Source: Roseiarcus sp963696665 (GTDB lineage Bacteria; Pseudomonadota; Alphaproteobacteria; Rhizobiales; Beijerinckiaceae). Taken from it: a stretch of 64,000 nt of DNA. Shown here in pieces: positions 1 to 8,431 of the stretch. Made by a program: the position numbers and the translations under genes. The DNA lies in contig CAVOLE010000005.1 of NCBI GenBank assembly GCA_963696665.1, positions 248,001 through 312,000 on the forward strand. Reading direction: 5' to 3'. Within the stretch, counting starts at the first letter, position 1. Every line of letters begins with the position of its first letter. The notes beneath the pieces were generated by a model. It was given only the letters and a program-made list of their open reading frames with translations. It was not told the origin of the DNA and searched no databases.

Positions 1-152
1 ATGCGGGTGTCGACTTCGGTGGCTCTCAGCAGCCGTCGAATCGCCGGCTCGTTGGGAGCCGCGCTGGTCGCGCTCGGCGCCGCAGAGGTCATAGCTCCTC
101 CCGATTTTCTCGCCTTACGCCGTCCCGCCGTACTGGGACGTTGCAAGACAAA

Positions 153-180
153 GCCGCGCCGCCTTTGATAACGGCGCGGC
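153..180 (-). terminator. Bidirectional rho-independent terminator
   Basis: A perfect 8-bp GC stem (153-160 with 173-180) encloses a 12-nt loop. It is followed on the plus strand by a T-rich tract (CTTCTTTTGTTT) and on the minus strand by TTTGTCTT. It sits just past the stop of the minus-strand xylF-like gene and would end that transcript. It could also end a plus-strand transcript entering from outside the window. The preceding bases 1-150 contain no gene I can support. Confidence 0.6.
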
Positions 181-215
181 CTTCTTTTGTTTCACTCTGG
201 GCTTGAGGGGTCAAC

Positions 216-1265
216 TCAGCCGCAGAACTTCACCGTGCCCGGCTTCACGCCAGCGCAGACTTCCGCCTTGGTGATCCAGCCCTTGTCGACGATCACATTG
301 AGGTTGTCTCGGGTGACCGGGAGCGGCGTCAACAGGATGCCGTTGACCTTGATCCCCTTGGCGCCGCCGGTGAACGGCTTCACGTCCGGAATGGCGGTCA
401 TCTTCTTGCCGTCGCCAAGCGCGACAGCGGCCTCGCCCGCCGTCTTGCCGAGATCACGCGCGTCCTTCCAGATCGAGACGGTTTGGGTGCCCAGCGCAAT
501 GCGGTTGATCGCCGCGTGGTCGCCGTCCTGCCCCGACACCGGAACGGAGCCCGCCATGCCCTGCGCCGAGAGCGCGGCGACGACGCCGCCGGCCATGCCG
601 TCGTTCTCGGCCACCACCGCGTCGACTTTGTTGTTGTTCTTGGTGAGGATCTGCTCCATGTTCTTTTGCGCGTTGTCCGGCTTCCATCCGTCGGTATAGG
701 ACATGCCGACATTCTTGATCTTGCCGGCGGTGATCGCGGGCTTCAGCACTTCCATGATGCCCGAAAACAAAAAGTCGGCGTTCGGGTCGCCTTTGTCGCC
801 TTTGATGAAGGCGTAGTTGCCGGCGGGCTTCGCAGCCTCAATCGCCTTGGCCATCATCCGGCCGACGCCGACATTGTCGAAGGTGACGTAGAGCACGTTC
901 GGGCTCTCGATCAGGCGGTCATAGGCGATGACGGGGATGCCTTCGTCCGAAGCCTTCTTGACCGCCGGCAGGATCGCCTCCGAATCCATGGCGAGGATGA
1001 TGAGCACATTGGCGCCCTTCGAGATGAGGTCCTCGACGTCGGTGAGCTGTTTGGTCGGCGAGGCCTGAGCGTCGGCTGAGATGTATTTGGCGCCGTGCGC
1101 CGCGAGGGCTTTCTTGATGGCGGCCTCGTCGGTCTTCCAGCGCTCTTCCTGGAAGTTCGACCAGGAGACGCCGACCGTCAGGTCTTTCGCGAAGGCGGCG
1201 AGCGATGTCAGTCCGACGGACGCGAGTAGCGTCGCGCCCAAAACCAGTGTTTTTGCAGTTTTCAT
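216..1265 (-). CDS. xylF: XylF-type sugar ABC transporter substrate-binding protein
   Basis: A periplasmic binding protein of the D-xylose/ribose type that would deliver a sugar to an ABC importer. The 349-aa product has a signal peptide ending near residue 26 (LAAFA-KD) followed by a type I periplasmic binding fold. The segments VGVSWSNFQEERWKTDEAAI, AYDRLIESPNVLYVTFDN and VSGQDGDHAAINRI are characteristic of XylF. The start is placed at the ATG preceded by GGAGGAAAACA rather than nine codons upstream. A LacI-type regulator follows upstream on the same strand. No permease or ATPase is adjacent, so the protein is an orphan here, or it uses the importer encoded about 8 kb away. Xylose specificity is inferred from family resemblance only. 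Confidence 0.85.
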   Translation of the reverse strand: MKTAKTLVLGATLLASVGLTSLAAFAKDLTVGVSWSNFQEERWKTDEAAIKKALAAHGAKYISADAQASPTKQLTDVEDLISKGANVLIILAMDSEAILPAVKKASDEGIPVIAYDRLIESPNVLYVTFDNVGVGRMMAKAIEAAKPAGNYAFIKGDKGDPNADFLFSGIMEVLKPAITAGKIKNVGMSYTDGWKPDNAQKNMEQILTKNNNKVDAVVAENDGMAGGVVAALSAQGMAGSVPVSGQDGDHAAINRIALGTQTVSIWKDARDLGKTAGEAAVALGDGKKMTAIPDVKPFTGGAKGIKVNGILLTPLPVTRDNLNVIVDKGWITKAEVCAGVKPGTVKFCG

Positions 1266-1410
1266 TGTTTTCCTCCACCTGAGGTCCAACAAGGACCGAC
1301 TAAAAACTTGATTGGACTGCTCATAACACCGCGATCGGGCGGAGGGACGAGCCTATTCGTCGATCGAGCGTCGGCGCAATTGGCCAAGAGTCGCATAAGA
1401 GACTTCAGCT

Positions 1411-2454
1411 TCAGGGCAGATTGTCTCGCATGATAATATCGATGTTGATCTTTTCCTGCTCGGCGAGAATCGGTTCGCCGCGCATCAAGGACAAGAGAAC
1501 GCGCATCGCGGATCTCGTCTCGTGGCCGGGGTCCTGAGCGATGACCGCATCCATCACGCCGCGAATGAGGCACTTGCGGGTGACGCTGCTCAAATCGTGG
1601 CCGATGAAGGTCACGGTCTGCTCGCGGCCCGCGTCGGTGATCGCCTTGGCGACCCCGGGAACGCCGGCGCCGACATTATAGACCCCGATGAGGCCCGGAT
1701 GATCGACCATCAATCTGGCCATGAGGGCTTCGCTCTCACCGTCGTGGTCGCTTCCCTCGACCGGGCTTAGGATGTCGAGGTGCGGATACTCGAGGCTCAT
1801 CACCTGATTGAAGCCGAAAATCCGCTCCGCGTGATCGCGCAACGACTGCGATCCGGCGATGACGCCGATCTTGCCGCCCTGCCTCTGAACGAACCGTCCC
1901 ATCAGCGACCCGGCCGTTCGCCCGGCGGCGACATTGTCGACGCCGATGTAATGATGGCGGCGCGAGCCGGGCACGTCCGAAACGAGCGTCACGACATAGG
2001 TCCCGCTGTCGACCAGATCGTCGATTGCGGCGCGAACGCTCTGGTGATCGAGCGCCACCACGGCGACGCCGTCATAGCGCCCGGCTAGGGATTCCAGGGC
2101 TTCGGCGAGCGCGGCGGGGTTGAACACATTGGTCTTGGTCGTCTCGGCGACCGCCCGCCGCGCCGTCAGCCAGCCCGACATGTCGGCGATATTGTCGAGA
2201 ATCATCGACATGAAGACGTTCGAGCCTTCCGGCATCACGAAAGCGATCTTAAGGGTCCGGCTCCGCGCCAGCTCGGCGCCCGCAGCGAAGGGGCGAAATC
2301 CGTGTCGGTCGATCGCCTCCCGGACGCGGCGCGCCGTCTCTTCCCGGACGCCGGCCCGGCCATGCAGCACGCGGTCGAGGGTCGCCACGCTGACGCCTAC
2401 CTCCCGAGCAATGTCTTTCAGAGTGAGATGGCTCGCCGCCATATCGCTACACAT
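1411..2454 (-). CDS. LacI-family transcriptional regulator
   Basis: A DNA-binding repressor with an N-terminal helix-turn-helix (LTLKDIAREVGVSVATLDRV) and hinge, then a periplasmic-binding-like effector domain (IAFVMPEGSNVFMSMILDNI onward). It has the usual family length of about 345 residues. It lies on the same strand as the xylF-like gene, about 145 bp upstream, so it probably controls that gene in response to a sugar. Two in-frame ATGs (2454 and 2442) are possible and neither has a strong ribosome-binding site. I give the longer form, but MAASHLTLKDI would also be a typical start. It is divergent from the di-haem oxidoreductase gene, with about 155 bp between them. Confidence 0.88.
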   Translation of the reverse strand: MCSDMAASHLTLKDIAREVGVSVATLDRVLHGRAGVREETARRVREAIDRHGFRPFAAGAELARSRTLKIAFVMPEGSNVFMSMILDNIADMSGWLTARRAVAETTKTNVFNPAALAEALESLAGRYDGVAVVALDHQSVRAAIDDLVDSGTYVVTLVSDVPGSRRHHYIGVDNVAAGRTAGSLMGRFVQRQGGKIGVIAGSQSLRDHAERIFGFNQVMSLEYPHLDILSPVEGSDHDGESEALMARLMVDHPGLIGVYNVGAGVPGVAKAITDAGREQTVTFIGHDLSSVTRKCLIRGVMDAVIAQDPGHETRSAMRVLLSLMRGEPILAEQEKINIDIIMRDNLP

Positions 2455-2609
2455 TGCCGGCTTGCGTAGCAATCAATGCTGAGGGGCGCAACTCAAATTT
2501 TGAGGGCAACGACCTTCCGCCTTGGGTTTCGCGCTTGCAACGAGGGCTTCGATCGTGACAAATGATGAAGTCGACGATCTCCTGCTGTCAGCGGCGAGGC
2601 GCGAGGGAC

Positions 2610-4034
2610 ATGAAACGTAGCTGGGGAGCGGCTTTCGCGTTGGGCGCGTTGGCCAGTCTCGTCGTCGGCGCCGCATTCGCCGCGAGCTGGGACGAGCGCG
2701 TTTTTCCCCCCGGCTCGCATCTCGATTTCGATGCGATTGCCGCGGCGGGCCCATCCGCCCTCCCCGCCCTCATCGAGCGCGGGCGCGAACTGTTCAAGGC
2801 GAAATTCACCACCGTCGATGGCGCCGGACGGCCAAAGGCGACCCAGGCGATCATCCCAACCAAGCGCAAGAACGGCGTCAACCCGCCGTTCAGCCGCACC
2901 AGCGGGCCGGATTCAAATTCCTGTTTTGGCTGTCACAACGATCCGGTCATCGGCGGTTCAGCCGACGACGTCGCCAACGTGTTCGTTTCGGAAGGGTTCG
3001 AAAGCGCGCAGTTCGACTCCATCGACCCGTCGTTCTCGAGCGAACGGCACACGATCGCGCTCATGGGCGCAGGCCTTGTCGAGCTTCTGGCTCGCGAGAT
3101 GACGGCGGATCTGCAAGGCATCCGCGCCGCGGCGATTGCCGAGGCCTACGCTACGGCCAAGGATGCCCACGCCGATCTCGTGACCAAGGGCGTGCGGTTC
3201 GGCTCGATTGTCGCCCACCCCGACGGCATCGTCGATCTCGACGCCATCGACGGCGTCGACGCCGACCTCATCGTGAGACCCTTCAGCCGCAAGGGCGTGT
3301 TCACGTCGCTAAGGCAATTCACCATCAACGCGCTCAATGTCCATCATGGCATGGAGGCGGTCGAGCGCTTCGGCGTGCGCTGGACCGGCAGCCACGACTT
3401 CGCCGAGAGCGGCGTGCCCGACGCCATCACCGCCGGCGACGTCTCGGCGCTGGTGGCGTTCCAGGCGACGCTGGCGCCGCCGACGGTGAAGGCCGACCTG
3501 CCCGACGATTGGCGCCAGGCGGCCAAGGCGGGCGCCGAGACGTTCAACGAGATCGGCTGCGCCTCCTGCCACATTGAGACCCTGCCCTTGAAGTCGCTCG
3601 TCTTCACCGATCCCGCGACCTACGACATGGCGGGCACGCTGCGCTCGGGCGAGGTCAAGGCGCCGATCCGCATGGATCTTGGCGCCCTGCCCTTCGCCAA
3701 GGCGCTTCAGAAGAACGACAAGGGCGAGTGGCTGATCCCGCTCTATAGCGATCTCAAGCGCCATCTTATCGTCGACGAAACGGTCAACTCGCTCGGCAAC
3801 GAATTGCAGGCGCAGCGCTTCGTGGAGCGCGACGTGTTCTTAACGCCCCGACTCTGGGGCGTCGGCTCGACCGCTCCATATGGCCACAACGGCGCCTTCC
3901 GCATGCTCGACGAGATCATCGCGGCGCACGGGGGAGACGCGCGCTTTGCCCGCGACGCGTATGAAGCGCTCGACCCCGACAAGCGCGACGACGTCATCGC
4001 CTTCCTGCGCTCGCTGGTCATCGAGGCGCGATGA
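2610..4034 (+). CDS. Di-haem oxidoreductase (DHOR/MauG-related, putative peroxidase)
   Basis: A periplasmic c-type cytochrome of 474 aa with a signal peptide (about residues 1-25, ending AAFAAS). Two haem-binding motifs are visible, CFGCH at about 105-109 and CASCH at about 317-321. A C-terminal block TPRLWGVGSTAPYGHNG (about 412-428) and AAHGGDA are typical of the di-haem oxidoreductase family (PF06537), which is related to MauG and bacterial cytochrome c peroxidases. The start chosen is MKRSWG, preceded by GAGG, giving a proper signal peptide. The stop overlaps the start of the next gene (ATGA), so the two proteins are translationally coupled. Substrate unknown. By analogy with MauG or MbnH it could oxidatively modify its partner, but that is inference. 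Confidence 0.85.
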   Translation: MKRSWGAAFALGALASLVVGAAFAASWDERVFPPGSHLDFDAIAAAGPSALPALIERGRELFKAKFTTVDGAGRPKATQAIIPTKRKNGVNPPFSRTSGPDSNSCFGCHNDPVIGGSADDVANVFVSEGFESAQFDSIDPSFSSERHTIALMGAGLVELLAREMTADLQGIRAAAIAEAYATAKDAHADLVTKGVRFGSIVAHPDGIVDLDAIDGVDADLIVRPFSRKGVFTSLRQFTINALNVHHGMEAVERFGVRWTGSHDFAESGVPDAITAGDVSALVAFQATLAPPTVKADLPDDWRQAAKAGAETFNEIGCASCHIETLPLKSLVFTDPATYDMAGTLRSGEVKAPIRMDLGALPFAKALQKNDKGEWLIPLYSDLKRHLIVDETVNSLGNELQAQRFVERDVFLTPRLWGVGSTAPYGHNGAFRMLDEIIAAHGGDARFARDAYEALDPDKRDDVIAFLRSLVIEAR

Positions 4035-5700
4035 TGCGCCTCGCGGTTTGCCTGCTTGCATTGCTCGCCACGCTCGCGGGAGCGCGCGCCGGCGAGGACC
4101 GGCAGAAGCCGCTCGGCGACGTGCCCCTCATGCATGAAGAGGCGGAGGCCGCGGGCCTGCACAGCGTCTACGACGGTCCGTGGGAGTTCTTCGTCGGCGG
4201 CGGCGGGGCGGCGTTCGACTGCGACGGCTCGGGCTTTCCCTCGGTGTTCTTGGCCGGCGGCAAGAATCCGGCGCAACTCTTCGTCAACAAATCTAGGGCC
4301 GCGGGTGAGCTCAAATTCGAGGAGAAGGCGCTCGACATCGGCGCCGATCCCAAACTCTTGCGCAATGTCATCGGCGCCTATCCGATCGACATCGACGGCG
4401 ACGGCCGCATGGATCTGTTCGTCCTGAGGGTCGGTCGCAACCTCCTGCTCAAGGGCGGCCCTAACTGCACGTTCACGCTCGCCAACCACGAATGGAATTT
4501 CGACGGCGATTCCGGCTGGACGACTTCGTTCGCCGCCGAATGGGAGCCGGGACAGAAATTCCCGACGCTCGCCATCGGCCATTACGTCGACCGCGACGCG
4601 CCCGGCTCGCCCTGGGGCACATGCGCGAACAATTCGCTCTATCGACCTCAAGCCGGCGACAAGCCCGACTATTCCGTGCGTACGCCGCTCGCGCCTGGCT
4701 TCTGCGCGCTCTCCATGCTGTTCACCGATTGGAACAAGTCGGGCGAGCCTTCGCTGCGCGTCTCCAACGACCGGCAATATTACCGCGGCGGCGAAGAGCA
4801 GATGTGGCGCATCGAGCCGGGCAAGACGCCCCGCCTTTACACCCGCGCGGACGGTTGGCGGCATCTGTCGATCTACGGCATGGGCATCGCCGAGGGCGAT
4901 CTCGACGGCTCCGGGTACCCGCAATATTTCCTCACCTCGATGGGTGACGAGAAGCTGCAGAAGCTCGATCCCGAAGCGGCCGAGCGCGGCGAAGCGCCCG
5001 TCTATCGCGATATCGCCGGCGAAGTCGGCGTCACCGCGCATATTCCCTATGCGGGCGGCGACAAGCGGCCGTCGACCGCGTGGCACGCCGAATTCGCCGA
5101 CTTCAACAATGACGGGCTCAGCGACATCTTCGTCTCGAAGGGCAATCTCGAACAGATGCCCGACTTCGCCGCCTACGATCCGAGCAATCTCCTGCTCGGC
5201 CAATGGAGCGGCAAATTCGCCGAGGCCGGGGACGAAGCCGGCATCGCCTGCAACGCCAAGGGCCGCGGCGCGCTGATCACGGACTTCAACCTCGATGGAC
5301 GGCTCGACATCCTGCAGATCAATCGCGGCTCGAATGTTCTGCTCTGGCGCAACATGGGCGCCAGAATCCTGGAGAGCATGGCGACGGCCCGCCGTTGCCC
5401 ATGGGCAACTGGAGCGAGATCCGGCTCATCGAGCCCAATCCCAACCGCAACGCGGTCGGGGCGCGGATTTCAATCAGGACAGGAACCCGCACCCAGACCC
5501 GCTTCGTCGACGTCGGCGGCGGCGACGCCTCGGGCCATTCGGGCTTCATCCATGTCGGCCTCGGCACGGCGGAGCGCGCGGAAATCCGCGTGCAATGGCC
5601 CGACGGCGATCAGAGCCCATCCTATCGCGTGTTCGCCAACCAGTTCGTGGTCGTCGACCGAATGAAACCACAGGCGGCGTACTGGTACCCGACTCGTTGA
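4031..5700 (+). CDS. Exported FG-GAP/VCBS repeat protein with C-terminal ASPIC/UnbV domain (CRTAC1 type), frameshifted
   Basis: A secreted beta-propeller-like protein. It has an N-terminal signal peptide (MRLAVCLLALLATLAGARAG) and several Asp-rich FG-GAP/VCBS calcium-binding-like loops (FDCDGSG, IDIDGDGRMD, FNNDGLSDIF, FNLDGRLDIL). An ASPIC/UnbV-like domain (GNWSEIRLIEPNPNRNAVGA, RAEIRVQWPDG) ends near residue 555. The propeller is read in one frame up to about 5355 and the ASPIC domain in another frame from about 5396, ending at the stop at 5698-5700. A single-base error between those points would rejoin them. Otherwise the first frame runs into low-complexity sequence and stops at 5665. Start overlaps the stop of the di-haem oxidoreductase. 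Function unknown; probably the partner or substrate of that enzyme. Confidence 0.75.
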
Positions 5701-5763
5701 ACGAGCGACGGTTGCGTCGCGAATGGCGACGCTCCAAATTCCGTCCTTAAGAGGCCATAGCCC

Positions 5764-6079
5764 TCAGCTCGCCATCACCTCGTTCACCTGCATGATCGGT
5801 TCGATCTTCGTGTAGTTGGGGACGTCGCCCATGATCTCGGCGCCATGCTTGGCGAGCGCTTTTTGGAGGTCCTCGACGGAGTTGAACTTGAGATAGGCGA
5901 TAGCGAGATAGGGCGCCTTGCCCCCGGCGGGATCGGACACGCCCTTATCGAATTCGCAGCTCACCATCCCCTCCGGCTTCCATCGAGAGACGAGGAGCTT
6001 GTGATGTGTTCCGAAATAATAATCGTAGTTAAAGGCTTCGCCGTCCTTCGCCGGATAGAGAACCGTCAGATCGAATCAT
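5764..6079 (-). CDS. EthD-family protein (ferredoxin-like fold), frameshift near start
   Basis: A small dimeric alpha/beta-barrel protein of the EthD family, about 100 aa. Reading back from the stop, the frame gives DLTVLYPAKDGEAFNYDYYF, then GTHHKLLVSRWKPEGMVSCE, and ends KIEPIMQVNEVMAS, a complete EthD-like fold. The only good start, an ATG at 6077-6079 behind GAGGAGGAAGCG, is one base out of frame because of a C at 6073. Without that base the protein would begin MIDLTVLYPA, a typical EthD N-terminus. The shorter in-frame ATG at 5967 would lack the first beta strand and helix. EthD proteins are mostly of unknown function; the name comes from an ether-degradation cluster, and nothing here shows that activity. 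Confidence 0.7.
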
Positions 6080-6178
6080 CGCTTCCTCCTCAATTTTCAA
6101 TCACCAGTCAGTCAGGCGCTCGTTCGGCGCCGTAAGTCCTTCGTCCGATCCTAGCGCTCGCCGCATTGCGAACGCCAC

Positions 6179-7333
6179 TTATTGTTTCGCGCAGACGATC
6201 ACCGCCTTGGCGCCGCCGTCGCAGCTTGCGCCGGTTGTTCCGTCGATGCGCATGCTGGCGCCGCCCGCGCAATAGGCGCTGGCCATGATCTCGCCCGCGC
6301 CGCACGACGCCTGGCCGGCGTCGCTGACCACTCTGAGGCGCGCGCCGCCGCCGGGCGGGCCTTGCGGTCCGGGCGCTCCCACGGGGCCTTGAGGGCCATG
6401 CGGCCCCATCTGCCCCTGGGCTCCGACGGCGCCAGGGGGGCCAGGGGGCCCTGCCGGCCCGGCGGGGCCTATGCGCCCCGTGGGCCCCTGAGGTCCGATC
6501 AGGCCGGCGATCCCGGCCTCTCCCTTTGGCCCTGCCGGTCCCGCCGGCCCAGGCGGTCCGGCCGCGCCAGTTTCCCCCTTGGGCCCGGCCGCCCCGATTT
6601 CTCCCGTGGGCCCGGGAGGTCCCACTGGTCCAGCTGGGCCGACCGCGCCAATCTCACCCTTCGGCCCAGCCTCGCCAGCCTCGCCCTTTGGGCCAGGCGG
6701 TCCAGCTGGTCCGGCCAGCCCGGGAGGCCCGGCTGCGCCGGCTTCGCCTTTCGGACCAGGCGGGCCGGCTGGTCCTTGAGGTCCAGTCGCGCCAATTTCG
6801 CCTTTCGGCCCTGCCGCTCCGGCCTCACCCTTGTCTCCGGAAGGTCCTGGAGGCCCAGGCGGTCCGATCGCGCCGACCTCTCCCTTCGGTCCCGCCGCGC
6901 CGACATCGCCCTTGGGTCCAGGCGGGCCCGCCGGCCCTGCCACGCCGAAATCGCCTTTGGGTCCTTGAGGCCCGGCCGATCCTTCGAGCCCCGGCTCGCC
7001 TTTGGGTCCCTGCAAACCGGGCGGTCCGACCGCGCCCACATCGCCCTTCGGCCCCGGCGGCCCGTCGGGACCGGGGGGACCCGGAGGTCCTGGCGGCCCG
7101 GCCGGCCCGATTTCGCCTCTCGCGCCGGGCGGACCGTCCGCGCCGGTGTCGCCCTTCGGCCCCTGGGGTCCGATGGCGCCGACCGCGCCCGGCTCGCCCT
7201 TCGGTCCGGGAGGCCCGGCGGGACCCTGCTGTCCCGGCGGCCCGGCCGAACCTTGCTCGCCCCTGTCGCCCTTGGAGCAGGCCGAAACCGCGAGCAGCGC
7301 CGCAAGAGCGACGCCGACGATAGTCAAGCGCAT
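6179..7333 (-). CDS. Collagen-like lipoprotein with about 100 Gly-X-Y triplets
   Basis: A 384-aa envelope protein. The N-terminus is a lipoprotein signal with lipobox VSAC, the Cys being about residue 19, so it should be anchored in a membrane. From about residue 22 to 329 the sequence is a nearly unbroken Gly-X-Y repeat rich in GPPG, GPKGE and GPQGP, which would form a collagen-type triple helix. The last 55 residues form a separate domain with four cysteines (SCGAG, YCAGG, SCDGG, VCAK), possibly a trimerisation or adhesive cap. Start MRLTIVG is chosen because GAGGGGAAG lies just upstream and it creates the lipobox. Prokaryotic collagens often act in adhesion or surface structure; that role is inference. 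The repeat may vary in length between strains. Confidence 0.9.
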   Translation of the reverse strand: MRLTIVGVALAALLAVSACSKGDRGEQGSAGPPGQQGPAGPPGPKGEPGAVGAIGPQGPKGDTGADGPPGARGEIGPAGPPGPPGPPGPDGPPGPKGDVGAVGPPGLQGPKGEPGLEGSAGPQGPKGDFGVAGPAGPPGPKGDVGAAGPKGEVGAIGPPGPPGPSGDKGEAGAAGPKGEIGATGPQGPAGPPGPKGEAGAAGPPGLAGPAGPPGPKGEAGEAGPKGEIGAVGPAGPVGPPGPTGEIGAAGPKGETGAAGPPGPAGPAGPKGEAGIAGLIGPQGPTGRIGPAGPAGPPGPPGAVGAQGQMGPHGPQGPVGAPGPQGPPGGGARLRVVSDAGQASCGAGEIMASAYCAGGASMRIDGTTGASCDGGAKAVIVCAKQ

Positions 7334-7512
7334 TCGCTTCTTCCCCTCATAGGCGCTTGATCCCCGCCTCGAACACGATATTGGCGCCGGCTTGTCATCG
7401 GCATGTGTAGACGACACGCCCCGCGTCGCGCCAGAGCCGAGGCTTTTTATCCTGCGCCATCCAAGCGCCTCAATCCTACGGCCGATCGCTCGCAACGCAG
7501 TTGAGGTCAAAC

Positions 7513-8398
7513 ATGCATCGCGTAAGCCGTCGCGCCCTCCTTGCCGCGCTCTCGGTCACGGCGCTGTTCCTTCGGGCGCGCGCCGCGCCCTCGGCCAAAG
7601 AGAACCTGAGCCTTGCCAACAAGCGGCTCGCTGAGATCGAAGGCGCGCGAGGGCGGCAGGCTCGGCGTGTTTGTGCGCGACACGGGATCTGGGGCGATGA
7701 TCGAGCATCGCGCCGACGAACGGTTCCCGATGTGCAGCACGTTCAAGCTTCTCGCTGCCGCCGCGACGCTCAAGCGCGTGGACGAAGGCGCCGATCGCCT
7801 CGACCGAACCATCCGCTTTGGGCCAAGCGATCTGCTCGACTATGCGCCAGTCGCCAAGGCGCATGTCGCTGAAGGAGGCATGACGCTTGCCGATCTCTGC
7901 GCCGCGGCGATCGATTGGAGCGACAACACCGCCGCAAACCTGATCCTACAGGCGATCGGCGGCCCTGCCGGATTCACGCAATTCGCGCGCTCGCTCGGCG
8001 ACAATGTGACGCGGCTCGACCGCAACGAGCCCACTCTCAACGAAGCGGCGCCCGGGGACGAGCGCGATACGACAAGTCCGGCCGCCATGGCTGAGGACAT
8101 GCGGAAGGTGTTGTTGGGCGATGTGCTGTCGGATTCGTCGCGCCGCCAGCTTCAAACCTGGCTGATCGACGACAAGGTTGGCGACAAGAGACTGCGCGCC
8201 GGACTGCCCTCTTCATGGCGGATCGGCGACAAGACCGGCAGCGGCGATCGCGGATCGACGAACACGATCGCGATCCTATGGCCGCCCGAACGCGCGCCGG
8301 TCATCGCCACGGTCTATTACACAGAGTCGGCCGCGCCGTTGGACGCGCGCAACGCGATCCATAAGGAGATCGGCGGCCTGATCGCGGAGACCTTCTGA
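7513..8398 (+). CDS. bla: Class A beta-lactamase, interrupted by an apparent one-base insertion
   Basis: A serine hydrolase that opens beta-lactam rings in the periplasm. All class A landmarks are present: STFK (active-site Ser), SDN in WSDNTAANL, the RNEPTLN omega-loop Glu, and KTG in DKTGSGDRG. The N-terminus (MHRVSRRALLAALSVTALF) looks like a Tat-type export signal because of SRR followed by hydrophobic residues. The signal and the first helix are in one frame and the catalytic domain in another. Dropping one A at 7640/7641 gives a continuous RLAEIEAREGGRLGVFVRDT, exactly the expected family sequence. I therefore read this as one intact gene with a sequence error. The internal start at 7613 would lack an export signal. 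Confidence 0.87.
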
Positions 8399-8431
8399 CG
8401 GCCACCCCGTGTGCGCGCGTCCCAACGCCAC

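Noticed and set aside
1..168. Plus-strand 55-codon ORF at the window start
   Set aside because: No family resemblance and it ends inside the terminator stem; possibly chance.
3743..5203. 486-codon minus-strand ORF opposite the di-haem/FG-GAP genes
   Set aside because: Antisense to two well-supported genes, Arg/Ala/Glu-rich translation with no family match; a by-product of high GC third positions.
6182..7360. Long plus-strand ORFs opposite the collagen-like gene, including Pro/Gly-rich ones
   Set aside because: Complement of a Gly-X-Y repeat gives other low-complexity frames automatically; the minus-strand frame has the lipobox and ribosome-binding site.
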